Below are positions 56,801-64,000 of a stretch of DNA of 64,000 nt, piece after piece. Source of the stretch: Amphibalanus amphitrite (taxonomy: Eukaryota; Arthropoda; Thecostraca; Balanomorpha; Balanidae). A program made the position numbers and the translations under genes. The DNA lies in the NCBI RefSeq assembly GCF_019059575.1, contig NW_024881691.1, positions 62,001 to 126,000 on the forward strand. The letters run 5' to 3'. Below the pieces are notes generated by a model that had not been told where the DNA came from, made no database searches, and saw only the letters and a list, made by a program, of their open reading frames with translations. How positions within the stretch are numbered: the first letter of the stretch is position 1; each line of letters begins with the position of its first letter.

Positions 56801-59800
56801 CATACCGCCCTGTACGGCGTAAATGGTTTATCCCGTTCGCTGAACGCTTGGCATACCATCCTCCCCATGCCTATTGCCTGCTTATGAATTATATGGCAGG
56901 ATGCGCGGGATGCGAACAAACAGAGCACGGCGGGGCTATCGGACATTGTGTATTGCGTAATACGGACGGTATTGGTCATTGCGCCACGTCTGTAAGCGAC
57001 ATGTCAACCCCTGCCAGCACAATGCCAGCATCGCTACCGAGTACAGGCGACACATCAATAATCTGCGCTCCGTAAATATGAGGCATGGACACTGCATTAG
57101 ATAACGCTCCGCGGCAGGTGTACAGCGTGTCTTCCCGCGTCGCAACAAGGCTCTGCCTGACCTTGGAACTTATTTGATATCCAGCATGCGCCATTGACCG
57201 GTGCAAGTAGTCGTCAAGTACTTACGGAGAAATATTACTTCTATTCAGTCTGCGCGGAGGAAGACAATTTGTTTCGTAAGAAGTTTCGATTGATCTTGAG
57301 GTGCTCATTGATCTGTCCCTTCCCTGGATACAAACACTGGTCCGGTCTATTGATACGGGAACTGCCATGTGAAGTAGATCCGCTGCTGTGTAACCCGGTC
57401 GATATTCAAAGCTCGGCCCTCAGTGGTGAATAGCCGGCCGGTCTGTGCCTGCCGCTGAGTCGTCTGACGCGCCCCTGTCAGCGCGGCTCGGACGGCGGCA
57501 CAGCGCCGAGGAAACCACTGCCGACAGTGAGTCAAAGCGAGCTGGCGCTGCCGCGGCACGAATCTGAGGATCAGTGTACCGAAAGACTGTTCATGAGTAA
57601 CAGAAGGCGCCTTACATGCAGTCTAAGGACTGAAACGCACAACCCGTACCGACAGAACCCACTAGAAATACGCTTGAATTAGTGACTACACTACATGAGC
57701 GTCTGTAACTCAGGCGACGATCCGAGCTGGATCCACACTCGGCCGAGTGCGATAATTGGGTGTCCTTGGGACCGCCCGGCCGGCCACACACTCTGACGGT
57801 GAGTGCGCCGGCCGGCCCGATCGCCGACCCCACGGTAAGTGATTGGGTGCCGGCCGCGCTGCGCACAGCCACTGACCTCAGAAGCCCCGGCCGCCGCCTG
57901 ACGGACGTCACCGGAGCTGGATACAGAGCCGGCCAGCGCCGACGGCCATATAAATTACCGCCGACAGCAGCATTTAATGCGGCGCGGCCGACCGCGCAGA
58001 TACAATGCAAATGACGGGAGCCGAGTGTCCCCGCTGCACGTGCGGCAGTGCCGGCGGTGAGCGGCGATCGCTCTCAGAAGGCAGCAGGTGACCGTCCCCC
58101 GTGTCCGCGCGTCTCCCTCAGTGTAAAGGACCGCCGCGGCTGACCGTTCTGCACCGTTCCGCGGCCACCGACCGGCGTAACGGAGAGAGCCATTATCTGC
58201 CCGGATGATTTATCGGTGCATTTCTGCGCTGAGGCCATTAGTGGCAGCGCCCATTGGCCGTGAGGGTATACGCCGGCGCCGGCCAGCCAAGGCTGAGGAT
58301 AGCGGCGAGAGGCGGGCTGGCCGGGAGACGGCGGGCCGACAGACTCCGTGCGGAGGGACAGCATGGGCCGGGGGAACAGTGGACACAGCGGCGAGAGGCG
58401 GGCCGACAGACTCCGTACGGAGCGATAGCATGGGCCGGAGGAACAGTGGACACAGCGGGCCGGCCGGGGGACGGCGGGCCGACAGACTCCGTGCGGAGGG
58501 ACAGCATGGGCCGGGGGACCAGTGGACACAGCGGCGAGAGGCGGGCCGACAGACTCCGTACGGAGGGACAGCATGGGCCGGGGGAACAGTGGACACAGCG
58601 GCGAGAGGCGGGCCGACAGACTCCGTACGGAGAGACAGCATGGACCGGGGGAACAGTGGACACAGCGGGCCGGCCGGGAGACGGCGGGCCGACAGACTCC
58701 GTGCGGAGGGACAGCATGGGCCGGGGGAACAGTGGACACAGCGGCGAGAGGCGGGCCGACAGACTCCGTACGAACAGACAGCATGGGCCGGGGGAACAGT
58801 GGACACAGCGGCGAGAGGCGGGCCGATAGACTCGGTGCGGAGAGACAGCATGGGCCGGGGGAACAGTGGACACAGCGGCGAGAGGCGGGCCGATAGACTC
58901 GGTGCGGAGAGACAGCATGGGCCGGGGGAACAGTGGACACGGCGGCCCGGCGGTGAGATGGAACTGTGGGGAAAGTGAGACGGTAAAGGGGGGGGGGGGC
59001 ACTTTACAGTTTACAGTAGCCGCAAGGTACTGTAAAATACGCCAGCGACGTCGGTGCTGAAGAAATAAGCACATCTTCACGAAGGAAGCACCAACCTGGA
59101 GCTGCTGCACGCACTCAGCCATATGTCACCGTCAGGGGCAAGGCAGCTCGCCCCCCCCCCCCTCCGGTCGGCCCCGGAGACGATCACACCACCACGTGGT
59201 CGCGACAAACACGCGGAACGGCCAGGAGGGCCTCTGCGGCCGCAACCAACGACTGAAGAAGCCCGTAAACATTTACATTCACCTCGGGCCAGCCGGTTCC
59301 AGGTCCACCGGCTGACCGGGGCGCCCGAAGGAACATCGGACCCAGCGGCTGATGGGGGCGCCCACAGGAACACCGGGCGCCCGAAGGAACATCGGACCCA
59401 GCGGCTGACCGGGGCGCCCACAGGGACACCTGCTGACCGGGGCACCCACAGGAACGCCTGCTGACCGGGGCTCCCACAGGGACACCTGGTGACCGAGGCG
59501 CCCACAGGAACGCCTGCTGACCGGGGCTCCCACAGGAACGCCTGCTGACCGGGGCTCCCACAGGGACACCTGGTGACCGAGGTGCCCACAGGAACACCTG
59601 CTGACCGGGGTGCCCACAGGAACGCCTGCTGACCGAGGCGCCCACAGGGACACCTGCTGACCGGGGCTCCCACAGGGACACCTGCTGACCGGGGCACCCA
59701 CAGGAACACCTGCTGACCGGGGCACCCACAGGGACACCTGCTGACCGGGGCTCCCACAGGGACACCTGCTGACCGGGGCACCCACAGGAACGCCTGCTGA

Positions 59801-62559
59801 CCGGGGCGCCCACAGGAACACCTGCTGACCGGGGCACCCACAGGAACACCTGCTGACCGGGGCTCCCGCAGGGACACCTGCTGACCGGGGCACCCACAGG
59901 GACACCTGCTGACCGGGGCGCCCACAGGAACACCTGCTGACCGAGGCGCCCCACAGGAACGCCTGCTGACCGGGGCGCCCACAGGGACACCTGCTGACCG
60001 GGGCTCCCACAGGAACACCTGCTGACCGGGGCCCCCACAGGGACACCGGGCGGCGCTCGGATGCGTGCGCCGCCGGCCGGTCTGCCTGAGGACGCGGCCT
60101 GTCACCTGCCCGGCCGGCGAGGCCGCCGCCGCCGCCCACTGATCAGCTCTGCGAGTGTGCAGTGTACAGTCTGTCTTAAAAGTACCGCACAAAGTAACGG
60201 AGGATCCATCAAGCCTGACCGAGGAAGGGCCTGCTATAATTTGGAAGTCACCGAACCAATTGACCTGGGGAATGGACGGGGATGTCAATTGCTTCGGTGA
60301 CTCAAATTTAGCAGGCCCTTCCTCGGTCAGGCTTGATGGATCCACCATTACTTTGCGCGGTACAGTACAGTACGGACCGACTGTACTGACCACTCATACT
60401 TCACAGGCGGCCGGTGTATGTGTGTATTTACCGGGGCGGTGGCGTGTGATCCAGGTGCCGTGTTCAGCCCCGAGAGGGCGCAGTGGCTCAGCGACACGAT
60501 GTGGGCCACCGGTCAGCTGTTCAGCGACCAGCGCCGTTCCTGGAAGTCACCCAATGCGGCGCGGCACGTGTCCGGTATCCGGGCAGAAATCACCCAATGA
60601 CGTATGTGTTTACGGTTCTGTGTCACCAGCCCGGCCCAGCCGAGTGGTTAGGCTAATCGCTGTAACCTGGCGATAGCGGAATGCCACTGCAATGCAATTA
60701 AAAGACGGCGGACATAGTCACTTTACAGAAAAAAAAGAATGAAAAATATAACCTCGGCCGGGGAGGCAATTGCGAAAACTGCACATTTCTTTGGTGACAT
60801 TTTCTTTTGACATAGTACTTCCATATCGAGTGGTTGCATGGATTATCATTGTGCTTTGCGAAAAGCCATCCACCAACGTTCTGATGTCCGTCAAGTCCAG
60901 CGACCGAGCGCCAGGTGACAGGGTACGCCTACCAGTGACCAGTTCGTAACACGCTGCCGGACATAGGGTACAGGGAAAGGGAACGGCGGCACAGCTGGAG
61001 CCAAAAACCGTCACGACACCGCTCCGCCCAGTCCGTCGGCCGCGGGCATCGCTGCCACCCTCAGCCGCGTTACTACCGGCGCGGCGGGCGTCAAGTGCAG
61101 CGCCGAGCGCCCGGCAGTGGCACAGCACCGCTCCGGCGGCGCGCAGCTTTGATCCCACTTGTCTGCCGCTCATCACGGCGACCCCTCCCCCTCCCCACCC
61201 TCACATCCCGCCGGTCGGAGCTCTCGGCGCGCCGTGTTCGCTCCGTGCGCGCCATTGATCGTACCCGAGCGGAGCCGGAGCGACCAGAGCAGAGAGACGA
61301 CGGCACACAGACCCCATACGACTGAGGAGGGTATCAGACTGTCCACACTGCCGCCACGGGACCCAACGCCTCCGCTTCACCGGCTCCACAACACAACCGA
61401 TCCTGTCGGCGAACCCGCTGAGCGAACGTAAAAAGCCGCCAATTGAGGCCAATCTGTCCAAACAGCTTGGGTAGCACGGTTAGCGCTTTGTCAAGTAGGT
61501 AAAAACTAGCACCGCCCGGCGCCGCTCGCTGTCGCCAATGGCCGTGAATTACGTATGCATGCAAGTCGCTGGTCGTGACTCGGTCAGCAACAAACCATGT
61601 GTATGCAGGTGGGGCAACAGCCTTGTAAAGGCTCCCTAAACGCTGCTCAAACACGGTCCCTGGCCATACGCCACTGCCACACGCGTCAGAGCGTATTTGT
61701 TACGCAGCCGGGGTGCGGTTTATGCCGAGCCGGCCGGGTATCACTGGCGTCCAGCTGGAGAGAGCAGACATTCCCCTGTCCGTCCCTGATGAATGCGCAT
61801 ATGGCCCTGGCTCGGGCACGGTACTATCAGGTGTCGCCGCTGTTTTCACAATGCGGACATGAACCCTCGGCCAGGCAGCCGGGCGAACGGCAGCGATTAC
61901 ACACAGCCGTGTGCGGCAGATCCGTCCCCGAGACAGTGCACTAATGTGCGCGGCGGCTTGTCTACCGCCGCTCTGACAGCCCCGACAAAGACAAAAGGTC
62001 GACAAAAGGTCACCGCGTAAGCCGATTAACCCTACAGTGGTACAGTAAACGGTCACAGACTGCCACAGACCAATCGATGTTAAACGGCTTTCAGATGTGC
62101 GTGCCAGACTCATAATGGCATGAACCCCATGGATGACTCAAGCGGAATCCACTTCCCACAAAAATATCTTTCAACAACCACACAAATAAGAGGCATGACA
62201 TTTCTTCTGGGTACCGCGCGTCCACTCGTTTTCTTTTTCCCAGCGTGAGGCTCCACCCGGCGCCTAATCACTATCAGGACACGGCTGAGGGGAGTCGAGG
62301 CCGGGGAGCGGGGTACCTTCGAGAGCCGGGCAGCGGCCGACCACTGCCACCGGGACCCACCTTGGCCGGAGAGTCGCCGTCCAGGTCGGGCAGCTGCGGC
62401 GGCTCCAGCTTGGTCTTGCGCCGCAGGCCGGCGTAGCAGTAGCGCGAGTGGCCGCGCGTGCCCAGACGGCGCGGCCGTACGCGCGGGAACACCTGCTTCA
62501 TCACCTTGCCGAAGTCGGCCGTGCTGAGACCCTTCATGCTGTTGTTGCTGCAGTACATC
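45719..62559 (-). CDS. RFX7: RFX7-like winged-helix transcription factor (3' four exons; 5' end missing)
   Basis: Exons in transcript order: 62559-62361, 50893-50689, 50147-50035 and 47827-45719; 199, 205, 113 and 2109 nt in matching phases give 874 residues plus a split first codon. The first exon holds the C-terminal half of the RFX DNA-binding domain: LSTADFGKVMKQVFPRVRPR, then RRLGTRGHSRYCYAGLRRK, the recognition helix and wing that read X-box DNA. The ADFGK form and the second exon (LIRQWAEKLIGEKFETLSQL) are typical of RFX5/RFX7 rather than RFX1-4. The large last exon carries a GRKRKKG basic cluster (nuclear import), poly-Pro, and repeated SRSRHNSG/ARSRHNSS/SRSRHSSG motifs, possible kinase sites. 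Nuclear, DNA-binding. Upstream exons with the rest of the domain were not found before the window end. Confidence 0.87.
47828..50034 (-). other. RFX7: RFX7-like last intron
   Basis: 2.2 kb; contains the 25-bp minisatellite at 48715-48980. No other feature. Confidence 0.55.
48715..48980. repeat. 25-bp minisatellite
   Basis: About ten copies of AGACAGACCAGACACACAGC plus AGGGC; ACCAGACACA begins at 48721, 48746 and 48771. Long Cys/Val/Leu frames on the minus strand are artefacts. Confidence 0.92.
50035..50147 (-). CDS. RFX7: RFX7-like exon: charged coiled-coil-like segment
   Basis: Acceptor TGTTTTGTTCCAG, donor CAG|GTATGC. Encodes LPSGCLPPVNRHRETQLQLQ, then RKLQEKELFREQKKKIQ, probably a short charged helix. 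Confidence 0.88.
50148..50688 (-). other. RFX7: RFX7-like short intron
   Basis: 541 bp, no feature beyond splice sites. Confidence 0.55.
50689..50893 (-). CDS. RFX7: RFX7-like exon: conserved helical region
   Basis: Poly-Gly start, then ELAASSVLIRQWAEKLIGEK, FETLSQLSSYLVKKNYVSG and MAAAAANVIK. This is the helical segment following the DNA-binding domain in RFX5/7 proteins. Acceptor GTGCCGGCAG, donor AAAG|GTGGGC. Confidence 0.9.
50894..55012 (-). other. RFX7: RFX7-like 11.5-kb intron, 3' part
   Basis: Short tandem duplications: GTCAGTCGGGAGGGGCCACC at 51482-51590 (four copies) and TCCACTGTCCACA at 51826-51910. CpG-dense 52360-52870 and 53390-53790. Facing C14 and G-run tracts at 54646-54690. 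No gene recognised. Confidence 0.5.
55021..55297. mobile_element. 277-bp hAT-type MITE with 8-bp target duplication
   Basis: Ends TAGTGATGTCAAT and ATTGACATCTCTA are inverse with one mismatch. Flanks are identical ATACAGAT at 55013-55020 and 55298-55305. Interior consists of ATACCAA/CGATACC words and is noncoding. Confidence 0.9.
55316..55427. repeat. Two copies of a 45-bp unit with long G runs
   Basis: TACTGCAGCATATATAATCT plus GCCGTAT and then G18, repeated once with G14. The G runs could form quadruplexes. Confidence 0.85.
55440..58250 (-). other. RFX7: RFX7-like long intron, middle part
   Basis: No gene or major repeat recognised; several CpG-rich patches. Confidence 0.4.
58300..58950. 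repeat. 67-bp minisatellite
   Basis: About nine copies of a unit with GACAGACTCCGT, GACAGCATGGGCCGGGGGAA and AGTGGACACAGCGG; some copies carry an extra GGCCGGCCGGGGGAC. Confidence 0.93.
59290..60050. repeat. 28-bp minisatellite
   Basis: More than 25 copies of CTGCTGACCGGGGCACCCAC plus AGGAACAC and variants. A minus-strand open frame (59077-60393) runs through it without coding meaning. Confidence 0.93.
60179..60365. mobile_element. 187-bp foldback element
   Basis: Arms of about 84 bp pair almost fully: GTACCGCACAAAGTAA and GGATCCATCAAGCCTGACCG on the left, their inverse on the right, loop of about 20 nt around GGGGAATGGACGGGG. A single transcript would form a long hairpin. Confidence 0.85.
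60400..62360 (-). other. RFX7: RFX7-like long intron, 5' part
   Basis: Nothing recognised apart from a CpG-rich stretch at 61000-61300. Confidence 0.4.
62361..62559 (-). CDS. RFX7: RFX7-like exon: second half of the DNA-binding domain
   Basis: Acceptor GGTCCTTTACAG, donor AAG|GTGGGT. After one base of a split codon it reads MYCSNNSMKGLSTADFGK and ends LEPPQLPDLDGDSPAK. ATG here is internal, not a start, because the first half of the winged helix is missing. Confidence 0.92.
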
Positions 62560-64000
62560 CTGTAAAGGACCGGGCGGGCATTAGCAACTCAGCCGTCGTC
62601 GCTAGCGTAACGAGCGCAGCGGTCCGATGCGCTGGTGACCGAGCTGGTATTATGAAGTACGGCGAATGAAACACATGTCATAAAATGAAATACCCAAAAT
62701 CGTAATGCCACAGCCCAACAAATAAAACAGCACACGCTAAGTGCTAACGAGCCGAAATAATCAAATGAATGCAAAACAAATCTCCACAGCAGCTCAGCTT
62801 ATTTAGATAGGCAGTAACATTGGTTCCATTACATAGGCTCACAAAAGAGTAAAGATTTTGCGAGGTTTTTAGGTCAGTATCCTGGAGCTCCTTCCAGATA
62901 TAGTCTTTTTTGCGACCTAGAGGAGGTTTCTGACGCACATGTTGCATTATCGTGATTCAGTTCCTTTTCCATTTATTTAGCAGAAGCCACAGAGAAAATC
63001 TCCGTCAACCATTCCGTCAGCAGATGGCTTATAAGTCGCCACCATCAGACCCTATTTCGAAGTTTCATTTTTGCTGAGTCACCAGCAGGACGTGCGAGGC
63101 TAAGCCTCCGACGGGCGAGCAGAATAGAACAATACCGGCTCGGGCAGACAGCACGTCCTGACAGTCGGAGCGCGCGCCTCTGATCTGGGGACCGGCGCGC
63201 CGCAGATGTGTGCTTTATTTGGCCTGCATGACAGGCAGGCAGCGAGTCACCGCCCCCGGCACCGGCGGCCGACAAAAGGCCGCACGGTAACGACACCAGG
63301 CCACCGCCTCCATCCCGCGGCAATCAATACGGCGCATCCCGCAAACGACACCGGCACGAACTCGTAATACAACCGGTTTGAATAATATCGAGCCAGGCGG
63401 CAAACCGTGCTGTATGAAAACACCGTGTGCCTGAACACCGAATACACTACAAAACTTCAAAAAGTAGCCCCGGGGTCAACAAGCCAGGAAAACAAAGTAA
63501 AGGCAACTAATTTTCTTTAATTTTGAACAGCACGTTGTTCAAAAGTAGCGTGGTAAACAACATTGAAAAAATAGCATGCCCAACAGGCTGGGATTCGTAC
63601 GTGTCCACAAAATCCAAGATTGGCAATCCTATTAATAGAAGGATGAAGAATAATCTGTTGCTCATTTCTATCAGAAATAGAAAACCATATGTATATATAA
63701 ACCATATAAATAGAAAACCATTGACAATCCTCATGAATCTTACATCTGTGGCTTGCGTCAAGATTTGCGTCATGACTGGGGTCACTCCATGGCCACAGCT
63801 CGACGGAGAGGGAAATGTTGGACCCGTGGACCAGCCGAGTATCCCAGTACCCAGCTGACGGCTCATCAAAGAGGGCTAATTCACGGCCCCAACCGCCGCC
63901 AAATCGGACATACACCGGGATTCCCTGGCCTGCTGGCCGCCCGGCGGCCGGCCGCGGGCGGCGCCGTTGGCGGCCCGGCCAGAGGCGGCGTGCCAGACGA
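62560..64000. other. Upstream of the recognised RFX7-like exons
   Basis: No exon for the first half of the RFX domain was found on the minus strand. Small AT-rich palindromic words near 63685-63720. Nothing else supported. Confidence 0.4.

Noticed and set aside
58074-59122. Overlapping frames of 190-294 codons on both strands
   Set aside because: All derive from the 67-bp minisatellite and have no conserved motif.
59077-60393. 438-codon minus-strand open frame with CSCGRPGQQ-like repeats
   Set aside because: It is the 28-bp minisatellite read through in frame; several frames stay open, no domain, and it also crosses the foldback element.
60630-60690. tRNA-like stretch (CCGAGTGGTTAGG)
   Set aside because: Resembles an A box, but the anticodon stem gives a nine-base loop and there is no B box, T arm or acceptor stem.
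62274-62558. ATG at the start of the RFX exon taken as a translation start
   Set aside because: A good acceptor precedes it and the first half of the winged-helix domain must be encoded upstream.

Overview
This 64 kb window is nuclear genomic DNA from an animal, most likely an arthropod and plausibly a crustacean; a barnacle-like genome is my best guess but is not proven. Evidence for this is GT-AG introns in matching phase, an animal-type heme peroxidase, an RFX5/RFX7-type transcription factor, many short terminal-inverted-repeat elements and long minisatellites. Exons and several CpG-dense stretches are very GC-rich, while most introns and intergenic DNA are closer to balanced. No bacterial operon, phage, CRISPR array or convincing tRNA/rRNA gene was seen.

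Three protein-coding genes can be assembled exon by exon. (1) On the minus strand, 2945 to 367, three exons encode a 650-residue type II membrane protein: a short cytoplasmic tail, one transmembrane helix, then an extracellular type I periplasmic-binding-protein fold. (2) On the plus strand, 12791 to 43275, fifteen exons encode a secreted heme peroxidase of 2347 residues. About 600 residues form a complete peroxidase domain with distal and proximal heme histidines. It is followed by about 1570 residues of Pro/Thr/Ser/Gly repeats, mucin-like in character, and a 37-residue six-cysteine C-terminal module. (3) On the minus strand, from 62559 or beyond to 45719, four exons encode the C-terminal half of the RFX DNA-binding domain and the rest of an RFX7-like transcription factor. 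Its 5' exons lie outside the window or were not recognised.

Layout: 1-3.4 kb is gene 1. 3.8-5.4 kb is a 43-bp minisatellite. 6-12 kb is intergenic DNA with three inverted-repeat elements. 12.6-43.3 kb is the peroxidase gene; its 8.75-kb intron 4 carries a 3.25-kb near-perfect palindrome (22967-26218), a 1.2-kb TA-flanked element and a TTAA-flanked MITE. 43.3-45.7 kb lies between the convergent genes 2 and 3. 45.7-62.6 kb is the RFX7-like gene, with minisatellites, a hAT-type MITE with a perfect 8-bp target duplication and a foldback element in its introns.

The most unusual signal is that exon edges of the peroxidase gene have been amplified into tandem repeats. Upstream of exons 5, 9, 12 and 14 there are degenerate copies of the splice acceptor plus the first bases of the exon. 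Downstream of the stop codon there are two further 75-bp copies of the last coding bases, stop included. The coding part of the last exon is itself a mosaic of three separate tandem-repeat families. Nothing in the sequence indicates that the three genes act in one pathway; peroxidase and binding protein are both predicted to face the outside of the cell, and the RFX factor is nuclear.
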